Source: G963668435 sp963668435 (GTDB lineage Bacteria; Latescibacterota; Latescibacteria; Latescibacterales; Latescibacteraceae). Taken from it: a DNA stretch of 64,000 nucleotides. The stretch covers positions 930,001-994,000 of the forward strand of contig CAXXSC010000008.1 of the NCBI GenBank assembly GCA_963668435.2, in the 5' to 3' direction. Of this stretch, positions 18,306 to 26,117 are shown piece after piece. Each line of letters begins with the position of its first letter. Position 1 is the first letter of the stretch. The position numbers and the translations under genes were made by a program. Under the pieces are notes generated by a model. That model was not told the origin of the DNA, searched no databases, and was given only the letters and a program-made list of their open reading frames with translations.

Positions 18306-18321
18306 GAAAAGGGAGACTGTC

Positions 18322-20340
18322 ATGCGCGGCTCTGAACTTTTCCATACAATAGCATCGGAAAATCCGTTTAAACACCTTCATCCGAAAACCGGCGAGTTTT
18401 TCAAACGCTATCTCGAACACGAGAAAGCAGTCGATTTTAACGGACGCAAGGTGATCAACACGCATTTTCCGCCATTTCCAAGCCCATCGTTCGACAATAT
18501 GGTGAAACACATCGCGAACATCGGCTCCTCGCAGGAACGCTCACTCTATTCCGTAACCCTCGCGGTCACCAACCGCTGCGGCTACAAATGCTGGCACTGT
18601 TACAATGCGGGACGTACACTCTGCGACCTTCCGACCGATACGATCCTTGAAACCGTAGACAAACTTGATGAACTCAATGTTGTCAAGGTGACATTGACCG
18701 GCGGTGAACCGCTTCTCCGGGCCGATCTCGAGACTATTGCCGATCGTTTCGGTGACAAGACAACGCTCGTGCTCAACACGACAGGTTTCGGGCTGACCGA
18801 AAAAAGGGCCTCGGCGCTCCGGGAAAGCGGTGTTTTCGCGACAGGCATAAGCCTCGACTCGATCAATCCCGAAGAACACGACCGTATGCGCGGAAAACAG
18901 GGCGCGTTCGACACAGCGGTCACGGCTGTCGGTATCGCCAGGGATGCCGGACTTTACCCCTATGTAATCTCCGTTGCCACGAGAGAATTCCTCGATGAGA
19001 AACGTTTTTACGAGTTTCTGCATTTCGCAGCTGATATCGGCGCCCGCGAACTGCACCTTCTCGAGCCCTGCGCGACCGGAGAACTTGCCGGTCTCGACGA
19101 GGTGACTCTCGACAACAATGAAAAACAGCATATCATCGACTACCAGAAAGAGTATGCAGCACGTGACGATATGCCGGTGGTTTCGAGCTTCCTCTATCTC
19201 GAATCTGCCGAGGCGTTCGGCTGCGGCGCCGGGCTCACCCATCTTTACATCGACGGCAGCGGCGAGGTCAGCCCCTGCAATCTCCTTCCGCTTTCGTTCG
19301 GCAATCTCAGAGAGAACGACCTCGAGTCGATACTCGGCGAGATGGGAAAATATTTCGACAGCCCGCGGACCGAATGTGTAGCACAGGAGCTTGCCAGACA
19401 TATTCCGCCGGGAAGCCGTTTTCCTCTATCCCCGAGCGAGTCGAAAACATTCTGCAACCGTCACCTTCCGGCCGAGCACGAGATTCCGGCGTTCTTCAGG
19501 GCAAAACAGGAGGCGGCCAAAGCTGTCGGCGGCGAAGAACTCAAGGCCGCGTATGACACGGTTCATGACAGTTACGACGAATTCTGGGTTACCGAGGCGG
19601 GGAAACCGGTCGAGGACCTTGTTGACACGCTCGATCTTGCCGGTGATGAGCGCATTTTCGAGGCGGGATGCGGCACCGGCCATGCGACGCAACTCCTTTC
19701 CCGAAATCTCGACGGCGGCAGCAGTATCGATGCGGTCGATCTTTCGGAAGGCATGCTTTCGGTTGCCCGAGGGCGTTTCGCGGCCTCAGATCATCCGCAG
19801 CCGAATTTCATTTCCGGCGACGCGCTCGAACTGCTCGATGCTGAAAAACGGTACGACCTGGTTTTTTCAAGCTGGGTGCTCGGTTATATTCCCATCGAGC
19901 CTTTTATCGAAAAGTGTGTCACATCGCTCAGCGACGGCGGCAGGCTGGCATTTATTGTCCACCGCGAGAACTCACCCGCGCGGGAACTTGCCATATTCGA
20001 GGAGCTCATCTCAAATGATCCCGGTGCTCTCACAAAGCCGGTCGATTTTGATTTTCCGCGCGATTCACGTCATGTCGGCGATCTGCTCGCCCGTGCCGGG
20101 CTCATCACGCACCACCTCAGCGAGGGTGAAGTAACATTCCGCTACGACAGCGCAGATGAAGTACTGGAGCATCTCCTGAAGTCGGGTGCGGGAACAGCGT
20201 TCTATCAGGCGATTGATCCGGCAAAAAGGGACCGACTCGCCCGCAGTTTTGTCGAGCGCCTGAAACGCCTGAACAATGGCAAAGAAAAGTACGAGGTCAT
20301 TCACGAGTATGTCGCCTGTATCGGCACATGGTATGAATGA
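18322..20340 (+). CDS. Radical SAM/SPASM-like protein fused to a class I methyltransferase
   Basis: A 672-residue two-part enzyme. The N-terminal half is a radical SAM barrel with the [4Fe-4S] cysteines C86, C90 and C93 in NRCGYKCWHCYN and the AdoMet GGEP motif at 127-130. A SPASM-like region with C301 and C319 (GCGAGLTHLYIDGSGEVSPC) follows, with further Cys at 352 and 388, suggesting an auxiliary cluster. From about residue 410 a class I SAM methyltransferase begins, with motif I IFEAGCGTGHATQLL and motif II VDLSEGMLSVARG. The ATG at 18322 follows GGGAGA; upstream in-frame ATGs overlap the previous gene. SPASM proteins often modify peptides or small metabolites, and the fused methyltransferase suggests two-step tailoring. 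The substrate is unknown. It is the centre of the MarR operon. Confidence 0.82.
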   Translation: MRGSELFHTIASENPFKHLHPKTGEFFKRYLEHEKAVDFNGRKVINTHFPPFPSPSFDNMVKHIANIGSSQERSLYSVTLAVTNRCGYKCWHCYNAGRTLCDLPTDTILETVDKLDELNVVKVTLTGGEPLLRADLETIADRFGDKTTLVLNTTGFGLTEKRASALRESGVFATGISLDSINPEEHDRMRGKQGAFDTAVTAVGIARDAGLYPYVISVATREFLDEKRFYEFLHFAADIGARELHLLEPCATGELAGLDEVTLDNNEKQHIIDYQKEYAARDDMPVVSSFLYLESAEAFGCGAGLTHLYIDGSGEVSPCNLLPLSFGNLRENDLESILGEMGKYFDSPRTECVAQELARHIPPGSRFPLSPSESKTFCNRHLPAEHEIPAFFRAKQEAAKAVGGEELKAAYDTVHDSYDEFWVTEAGKPVEDLVDTLDLAGDERIFEAGCGTGHATQLLSRNLDGGSSIDAVDLSEGMLSVARGRFAASDHPQPNFISGDALELLDAEKRYDLVFSSWVLGYIPIEPFIEKCVTSLSDGGRLAFIVHRENSPARELAIFEELISNDPGALTKPVDFDFPRDSRHVGDLLARAGLITHHLSEGEVTFRYDSADEVLEHLLKSGAGTAFYQAIDPAKRDRLARSFVERLKRLNNGKEKYEVIHEYVACIGTWYE

Positions 20341-20361
20341 AACATCCGTGAGGAGGATATG

Positions 20362-21045
20362 ATGATGGAGAAACAGAAGCATGTGCTTTCACAACTGGCG
20401 GGAACAGCCCGTCAGCGGGGTTTCACGATTATTTTGACCGCACTATTGACTGTTTCCGTATTGCCGGGCACATCACACGCATTTTTCTGGCGCTGGGATC
20501 GAAATGTCACCCAAAACGGTATCGAATTCGCTAAATACCGCCAGGGAAGAGGCACAGGAACACACATCGGCGTCCTGAAAAAGGATACGGTCATCCAGGG
20601 ATATCCCTGCAAAAAAGGCTGGGTGCATTTCTACCCCGACTGGTCGCTGAAGCGTTTCTTCCTTAACGAGTCCATGACAATTAACGACAATTTCATACCA
20701 TACAAAACATGGGTGAAACTGAATGAAGAGGGTCAGATAATTCTCTGTACTTTTCCGCACGACACACTTATCCGCGGCCACCTCTGCCAGGGAACCGGCG
20801 GGACAAAAGGCACCCAGACCAGTTTTTATCCCGACGGCAAACTTCGCGGATTCTATCCGCCGAAAGCTGTCGTGATCGAAGGCATCCCCTGCAAAAAAAC
20901 CCCTTTCTTCAATGTCCATCTCCATAAGAATGGCCGCCTCGAATACTGCAAGCTGGCTGAGGATACTGTTATCAATGGTGTGGAGTACAAGAAAAATACC
21001 AAGATGTATTTCGATAGCGAAGGAAATGTCACAGACACTAAATAA
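20362..21045 (+). CDS. Exported MORN/YwqK-like repeat protein, copy 1
   Basis: A ~227-residue secreted protein. After a basic leader and signal peptide (FTIILTALLTVSVLPGTSHA) come about five repeats of ~30 residues with the pattern hxFYPDGxLxxF...DTVIxGxxCKK: WVHFYPDWSLKRFF, TSFYPDGKLRGFYPP and VHLHKNGRLEYCKLAED. The repeats look like YwqK/MORN beta-hairpins, and most end in a CKK triplet. AGGAGG is followed by three consecutive ATG codons (20359, 20362, 20365); the second and third have normal spacing. It starts 18-24 bases after the radical SAM gene and is followed by a paralogue two bases after its stop. Function unknown. Confidence 0.68.
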   Translation: MMEKQKHVLSQLAGTARQRGFTIILTALLTVSVLPGTSHAFFWRWDRNVTQNGIEFAKYRQGRGTGTHIGVLKKDTVIQGYPCKKGWVHFYPDWSLKRFFLNESMTINDNFIPYKTWVKLNEEGQIILCTFPHDTLIRGHLCQGTGGTKGTQTSFYPDGKLRGFYPPKAVVIEGIPCKKTPFFNVHLHKNGRLEYCKLAEDTVINGVEYKKNTKMYFDSEGNVTDTK

Positions 21046-21047
21046 TC

Positions 21048-21761
21048 ATGCCCCTGCCGGAGAATATTGTGACTGATAGACTGAAACAGGACACGCTTTT
21101 ATTTTGTCAGGCCCATCGCAGTCCAAAAGTTCTGATGGCTCTTGCCCTGATAGTTTCTCTTATCGTATTATCAAGCCCGGTTGAGGCGGATTTTCTCTTC
21201 TTCAGGACATGGAAGAAAGATATCACTGAGAACGGAATAGCGTTCGCGAAGCTGAGACAGATCAAAAAAACAGGTACGTGGATCGGAGTCCTGAAAGAAG
21301 ATATGTACATAGAGGGCTTGCCGTGCAGAAAAAGCAGTGTTCTTTTCTATCCCGACTGGTCGTTGAAAGGTTTTTATTTGAGTGAGTCAATAACAATAAA
21401 TGATACTTTCCTTCCGTACAAAACATGGGTGCAGCTGGACGAAAACGGCAGGATAAATATGTGTGCGTTTCCACATGACACGCGGATACAGGGTCATCTC
21501 TGCGAAGGAACCGGAGGCGCGGGCGGAACACACACCGGTTTCTACCCCAGCGGCAAACTTGAATGCTTTTATCCACCCGAAACAATATCAATCGATGGAA
21601 TTTTGTGTAAAAGGACGTTATTATTTAATATCGGTCTTCATGAAAATGGCCGTCTTGAACACTGTAAACTCGCCGAGGACACTATCATCGGTGATGTCAG
21701 CTGTAAGAAGAACGACAAGGTATATTTCGATGAAACAGGCAAAGTCACGAAAGTAGAATAA
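21048..21761 (+). CDS. Exported MORN/YwqK-like repeat protein, copy 2
   Basis: A tandem paralogue of the preceding gene; by eye more than half the residues match in the mature part (NGIAFAKLRQ, SVLFYPDWSLKGFYLSES, KLAEDTIIGDVSCKKN). It has a signal peptide ending near SSPVEA. The ATG at 21048 has no ribosome site, whereas a GTG at 21069 follows ccggag by six bases and may be the true start. It lies two bases after copy 1, so the pair came from gene duplication and is co-expressed. The Cys of the GxxCKK repeat end is kept in most repeats. Confidence 0.68.
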   Translation: MPLPENIVTDRLKQDTLLFCQAHRSPKVLMALALIVSLIVLSSPVEADFLFFRTWKKDITENGIAFAKLRQIKKTGTWIGVLKEDMYIEGLPCRKSSVLFYPDWSLKGFYLSESITINDTFLPYKTWVQLDENGRINMCAFPHDTRIQGHLCEGTGGAGGTHTGFYPSGKLECFYPPETISIDGILCKRTLLFNIGLHENGRLEHCKLAEDTIIGDVSCKKNDKVYFDETGKVTKVE

Positions 21762-21812
21762 TACCGGGGAAAATGCATAATTCACATATGTCATGAACCG
21801 TGAGAGGTCAAT

Positions 21813-22631
21813 ATGAAACGTCCCTCGAAACTGAACATTCTGAAATGGGCAGCCCGTATTTCAAGCATCCTCCTCTTCCTCATCTGGTCAGGCTTTTTCA
21901 TGGAACATCTGAGCTGGTTCAGAAACCCCGGAGACCTTCCGCCGGCAACTGTCTTTTTCGGCATGTTCGCACACATGAGCTTCCTTCTGGGACTCCTGAT
22001 CGCATTCCGTCACGAGATCACCGGCAGTATTCTGATCATCGCAGGCGCTATCATTCTCTTTTCACGTGTTGGCAGCCCTGTCGCATTTCTCGTCATGACC
22101 GGAACCGCGCTTATTCCCGCCGCGCTATATATTTTCCATTGGTGGCATACAGACCGCGAGGGCTCGATTTTCTACCGTCTTATCAGCGGCAAAGGCGATC
22201 CTGTCGATCAGCGACTCGTGTTCATCACTGCGGCACGGTGGCTGCTCAGGCTGACTGCGGCATTTGTTGCCGTGCTCGCTGTCGCCCGCTATTTCGGAGG
22301 CGAGTCATTCCTGGTCTGGTTCGATGGATCAAGCTGGTCCATGAAAATGAGCGAGGGATTCCCCCGTCCGCTGTCGATGGGGTTGCGTGAGCTTGCGGCG
22401 TTTGTCCTTGCGGGCCTCGCGGTTATATCGGCGGCAACAGCCTGGATTCGGGAGTGCTGCGGAGGAACGGCGCTGTGCATTTTCTCCGGCTTATATGTCA
22501 TTGTTTCAACAGGATCGGCCTACCCGCTGGTACCGTCCGGCGTGATAGCGGGAGCGCTTATACTCCTGCTCGGACTGTATGAGCACAGGATCAATACAGC
22601 AGCTTCGGCAATGACAGAGAATGCACTGTAG
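21813..22631 (+). CDS. DUF7670-like eight-helix membrane protein (internal duplication)
   Basis: A 272-residue inner-membrane protein with about eight hydrophobic helices. The N-terminal half (LKWAARISSILLFLIWSGFF ... FFGMFAHMSFLLGLLIAFRHE ... SILIIAGAIILF) has the pattern of small proteins of the DUF7670 type. The second half (LSMGLRELAAFVLAGLAVIS ... GVIAGALILLLGLYEHR) repeats the same layout, so the protein looks like a fused duplicate. GAGAGG precedes the ATG. It ends the MarR operon and converges on the Nramp-like gene. Function unknown. Confidence 0.65.
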   Translation: MKRPSKLNILKWAARISSILLFLIWSGFFMEHLSWFRNPGDLPPATVFFGMFAHMSFLLGLLIAFRHEITGSILIIAGAIILFSRVGSPVAFLVMTGTALIPAALYIFHWWHTDREGSIFYRLISGKGDPVDQRLVFITAARWLLRLTAAFVAVLAVARYFGGESFLVWFDGSSWSMKMSEGFPRPLSMGLRELAAFVLAGLAVISAATAWIRECCGGTALCIFSGLYVIVSTGSAYPLVPSGVIAGALILLLGLYEHRINTAASAMTENAL

Positions 22632-22688
22632 TCATTGATCGTCAAGGCATTGTATTTTTGAGGCATTCATTAAGATGTAATTGCGGAA

Positions 22689-23957
22689 TCAGCCCAACAC
22701 ATTCCTGAGAGACTCGATAAAGCCCAGCACACTGATGTACGAGGTCACCAGCGAAAACACGAAGGTTGCCCAGAGCCCGGCATTGAGCCATTTTCCGGCC
22801 CTGTGTTCCCTCATGAGCTTCTCCGAATTGAGCAGGGCCATGATTGTCAGGGTGACTATCGGCAGGATGGTTGCCTGGAACGCGTTCGAGAGGATCATCA
22901 CCCAAACCGGGCGGCCGCCGAAAAGCGGGACCGTGAATCCCAGCAGAAGCCCGCATCCGGCAAAGATACGGAACATCGGCGACTGAATATTCCTCTCAGT
23001 CCCGCGATAATCGCAGATGAGCCAGGGCAGGATCAGTGCGATGGGGAACAGGGTGCTGATACCGGCGCCGACAATTCCGAGCGTGAATATGCTTATGGCG
23101 AAACGGCCAGCAAGCGGCTCGAGGGTTTTCACCATGTCCACCGCCCGCTCGACAGGTATGCCCATAGTATAGAGTGTTCCGGCGGCACAGGCCATGACAG
23201 CCGCCGACAGCACAAACATGACTGCGGCGCTGACAAAGGAATCGATTGTCTCCTGCCTGATATGAGTTTTCGTCCAGCCTTTTTCCGCAACAACGATACT
23301 GCGCATGACAAAAACCATCGCCGAGCAGGTTGTCCCCGCCATCGAGGCAATAATAATGAAAGCGTTGGGAGCATTCGGGATTTTCGGCATGAGCCCGGAG
23401 ATGAGCTCTTTCGGTTCGGGAACAACCATTATAAGGCTCAGGAGGAAACTCAGCCCCATGACAACCACCAGTACCGTAAGAAACTTTTCGAAACGGGAGT
23501 ATTTTCCGACCCATAAAAGGCCGAAACTGCTGAAAAGGATCACAGCCGCAATTGGCAGCATACTGATATCGGGTCCGAAAACGATGGCGATCCATTCACG
23601 GATGAGATCACAGACAATCCCGGTGACACCGGCAAGCGCGGCCAGTTCACCGACAGTCAGGACAAATATTGTATAGATCGCCAACCATTTTCCGGCGGGA
23701 AAATGGTTGCGGTAGGCCCGCATGGCAGTTTCTCCGGTGACCAGCGTGTAGCGGCCGTAAGCGATCAACAGCACAAAAGTAAAAATACAGGACAGCACGA
23801 GTGTCCACATCAGGCTCATGCCATAGCGGCTTCCCGCTGATGCCATGGTGGTAATACTGCCGGTGCCGATATTGTAGCCGATCATGAAAAGGCCAGGGCC
23901 GACTGCAGCGAGAAGCAGCCCTATCCTGCCAGTTAAACCGCGTTGAGCCGCTGCCAT
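22689..23957 (-). CDS. Nramp-family transporter lacking the canonical metal-binding motifs
   Basis: A ~422-residue, eleven-to-twelve-helix carrier of the Nramp (natural resistance-associated macrophage protein) fold. In classical members the metal is held by DPGN in helix 1 and MPHN in helix 6. Here helix 1 reads GYNIGTGSITT (residues 27-37) and the helix 6 region reads IIASMAGTTCSAMVFVMRS, so both motifs are replaced. This divergent branch is common in bacteria and its substrate is uncertain. The start at 23957 follows ggcggagaag; an in-frame ATG six codons upstream lacks a ribosome site. The stop is 57 bases from the convergent DUF7670-like gene. Confidence 0.8.
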   Translation of the reverse strand: MAAAQRGLTGRIGLLLAAVGPGLFMIGYNIGTGSITTMASAGSRYGMSLMWTLVLSCIFTFVLLIAYGRYTLVTGETAMRAYRNHFPAGKWLAIYTIFVLTVGELAALAGVTGIVCDLIREWIAIVFGPDISMLPIAAVILFSSFGLLWVGKYSRFEKFLTVLVVVMGLSFLLSLIMVVPEPKELISGLMPKIPNAPNAFIIIASMAGTTCSAMVFVMRSIVVAEKGWTKTHIRQETIDSFVSAAVMFVLSAAVMACAAGTLYTMGIPVERAVDMVKTLEPLAGRFAISIFTLGIVGAGISTLFPIALILPWLICDYRGTERNIQSPMFRIFAGCGLLLGFTVPLFGGRPVWVMILSNAFQATILPIVTLTIMALLNSEKLMREHRAGKWLNAGLWATFVFSLVTSYISVLGFIESLRNVLG

Positions 23958-23980
23958 CTTCTCCGCCTTTCCCATTAAAG

Positions 23981-25273
23981 TCAGTCAGTGACTCCACTAT
24001 TTTCATTATTGGAAGACAGGTAGAGCCTGTGATCATGCCAGGTGTACAGCAGCATCCCCAGAAGAGCAAGCGCATTTGCCGCAATAATGGCGTTTAGCAT
24101 GCCTGTGGGGGTCGCGTGGAAAATCATAATGGCGGCAAGCTGCATCAGAAGGCCCGCGCCGAGAACAGGGAGAAAACGCCACTGGTTTTTCGCGAGGAAA
24201 TACTGCGCCATCAGGTTAATGAGAATAACCGGCACGACAGCGAAACCGATTCGCTGAATAAGTCCCTCCGCACCGGAAATGGCTTTGCCGAGGGTTACGA
24301 TATACATGGGCAGGCGCGGAATAAATATTGTTACAGCTATACCGATCGACGAGAATACCGCGACAAACAGACAGCTTTTTACAAGAAAGACAATAGGATC
24401 GCCGCCGCGTGCTTTTTCTTCGGAAACGAGGGGAAACATGACAAGAAAAACCGCCGAGAGGATAAAAAACCCCGATCCGACAAGGGCCGCACAACCATAG
24501 GCATCCGCGGCGCTGTCACTGAAAAAGCTTTTTGCAAAAACGACATCGGCGCTTTTCATGACAGTTACGCAGAACAAGGTCACAATGACCGGGATAACGA
24601 GGCTGAACGACTGGAGAATTTCCTTACGGCCGACTGGTTTGGCGGGACAGGAAAAAACTTGACGAAGCGGAAGTCCCGCGACAAGCGAGGTCACGATTGT
24701 TGCAATCGCAACGCCCGCCATGAACGGACTGAGCCCCTGTGACAGCACTATCACGACTATGAAACCGGCCAAAAGCCTGAGACTGCCCCAAAGCGACTGA
24801 AGCACAGCAAGCAGGTAAAAGCGTTTCAGCCCCTGCACGACGCCTAGGAAAGCAGGTATGGGGAAATATGCCATAATTGAAATAAAAAGCAGGATGACCG
24901 GCAGCACTGTGCCAATCCTGAGTCGCGCGGCAATAAACGGTGAAAGCATAAGACCGGCAGCCATTGTCACCAGCGCGAGAACAGTACTCAACTGGAAAGT
25001 ACGTGTAACGAAATAGCGCCGTTTGCCGAACTCGCCGAGCACGGTGTACGAGGCAACCTCCTTGCTCACAACCGACTGAAACGCGGCAACCGGGGCAATG
25101 ACGATAAAGAACAGGCGTATCAAAGCAAGAGAGGTCGCGTACTGCCCCTCGGGCAGACGGGCCGCTATCCCGGTAAAGCCCACCTCCCAGACCACACTGA
25201 CACTATTGAGGAGTATAAAAAGTGAGCTTTTCCGCAAAAAGCCGCTATGGGATTTTCTGCCGATTTTTTCCAT
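23981..25273 (-). CDS. Oligosaccharide flippase-like (MOP/Wzx superfamily) membrane protein
   Basis: A ~430-residue protein with 12-14 hydrophobic helices and short loops. The beginning (FILLNSVSVVWEVGFTGIAA) and the VAAFQSVVSKEVASYTVLG segment are like the polysaccharide-synthesis/flippase branch of the MATE-MOP superfamily. Such proteins move lipid-linked oligosaccharides across the inner membrane. It precedes the Nramp-like gene on the same strand with a 23-base gap. No glycosyltransferases are adjacent, so its glycan is unknown. Confidence 0.72.
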   Translation of the reverse strand: MEKIGRKSHSGFLRKSSLFILLNSVSVVWEVGFTGIAARLPEGQYATSLALIRLFFIVIAPVAAFQSVVSKEVASYTVLGEFGKRRYFVTRTFQLSTVLALVTMAAGLMLSPFIAARLRIGTVLPVILLFISIMAYFPIPAFLGVVQGLKRFYLLAVLQSLWGSLRLLAGFIVVIVLSQGLSPFMAGVAIATIVTSLVAGLPLRQVFSCPAKPVGRKEILQSFSLVIPVIVTLFCVTVMKSADVVFAKSFFSDSAADAYGCAALVGSGFFILSAVFLVMFPLVSEEKARGGDPIVFLVKSCLFVAVFSSIGIAVTIFIPRLPMYIVTLGKAISGAEGLIQRIGFAVVPVILINLMAQYFLAKNQWRFLPVLGAGLLMQLAAIMIFHATPTGMLNAIIAANALALLGMLLYTWHDHRLYLSSNNENSGVTD

Positions 25274-25466
25274 CAACACGTTCCATTCCGGGAAAACCGC
25301 TGTACAGCCCCAAGACTTTCTTCAATGATAAATGACGGCGAATCGATGTTTTTTTTCAAGCGATAATCATCGCGCAAGGGTATAAAAAAGACTATATTAT
25401 CCAAGACAGTATAATCGATTGAGCATACTATGTGCCAGCGAAATCATTTCCAGCCGGGCGTCTTTT

Positions 25467-25901
25467 ATGAAACAACTATCACATCACATATCAGCGCTTA
25501 TTACTCCAATAATGAGTGTCTTTCTGGTACTTCTGGTGTGCAGCGCCTGTTCGGCCGCCTGGCGGCAGGAGTTCTACACCCCCATTGTCGGCAGGTGGAA
25601 AACTGAACGCGGTATTATCGTGGACATCAGTTTCGGAGCAGGCAAGGCCGTGGCAAAAGTTGCAGGAGGCCCGGGATATACAGCAGATTCAGTGCAGGCG
25701 AAACAGGCACTCATTATCGATATCACACCTACTCCCGACGGTGCCTATGTAGGTTATTTCCTTATGCCCGGTATGCAGAAAGCAGTCAAGGTCAGGCTTG
25801 GTCTCTTGACAAAGAACACTCTCATGATAGCCACCTGGGACAAGCGCGCCAAACAAAAAACCATGAAATGGCGAAGATTGACCGGTGCAGAAAAAGAGTA
25901 A
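25467..25901 (+). CDS. Small putative lipoprotein of unknown function
   Basis: A 144-residue exported protein. The leader (ISALITPIMSVFLVLLV) ends in CSAC, a possible lipobox, and the mature part is a small beta-rich domain that begins FYTPIVGRWKTERGIIVDIS and ends TMKWRRLTG. The opening VGRWKTE suggests a lipocalin-like barrel related to small DUF2147-type proteins, but the match is weak. The start at 25467 directly precedes the signal peptide; the upstream frame start adds an unlikely polar segment. Confidence 0.55.
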   Translation: MKQLSHHISALITPIMSVFLVLLVCSACSAAWRQEFYTPIVGRWKTERGIIVDISFGAGKAVAKVAGGPGYTADSVQAKQALIIDITPTPDGAYVGYFLMPGMQKAVKVRLGLLTKNTLMIATWDKRAKQKTMKWRRLTGAEKE

Positions 25902-25914
25902 CAGGACAGCCAGC

Positions 25915-25945
25915 CGGAAATCCCCACGCACCTTTCCGTTTTTTT
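25915..25945 (+). terminator. Probable terminator after the small lipoprotein gene
   Basis: cggaaa (25915-25920) pairs with tttccg (25933-25938), followed by T7. The stem is only six base pairs with a 12-base loop, so the call is weaker than the others. Confidence 0.5.
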
Positions 25946-26117
25946 CATAATAATCAGAAAAAACACTATTCTTTGTGAACTTTTTCCCACTCGAATCGTT
26001 GAATATATAGTGAAGATTCGGGATTTTAACTTGTCATAGAATCATAAGAATTATATATTTATTGTTTGCATAGATACGCAAAGTGACTAACACCATTTCT
26101 CAACAAAAGGTGATATT

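Noticed and set aside
17311..22631. The radical SAM operon as a classical RiPP cluster
   Set aside because: No short precursor-peptide ORF with a leader and core, no protease/ABC exporter and no RRE-type domain was seen; the partner proteins are larger repeat proteins.
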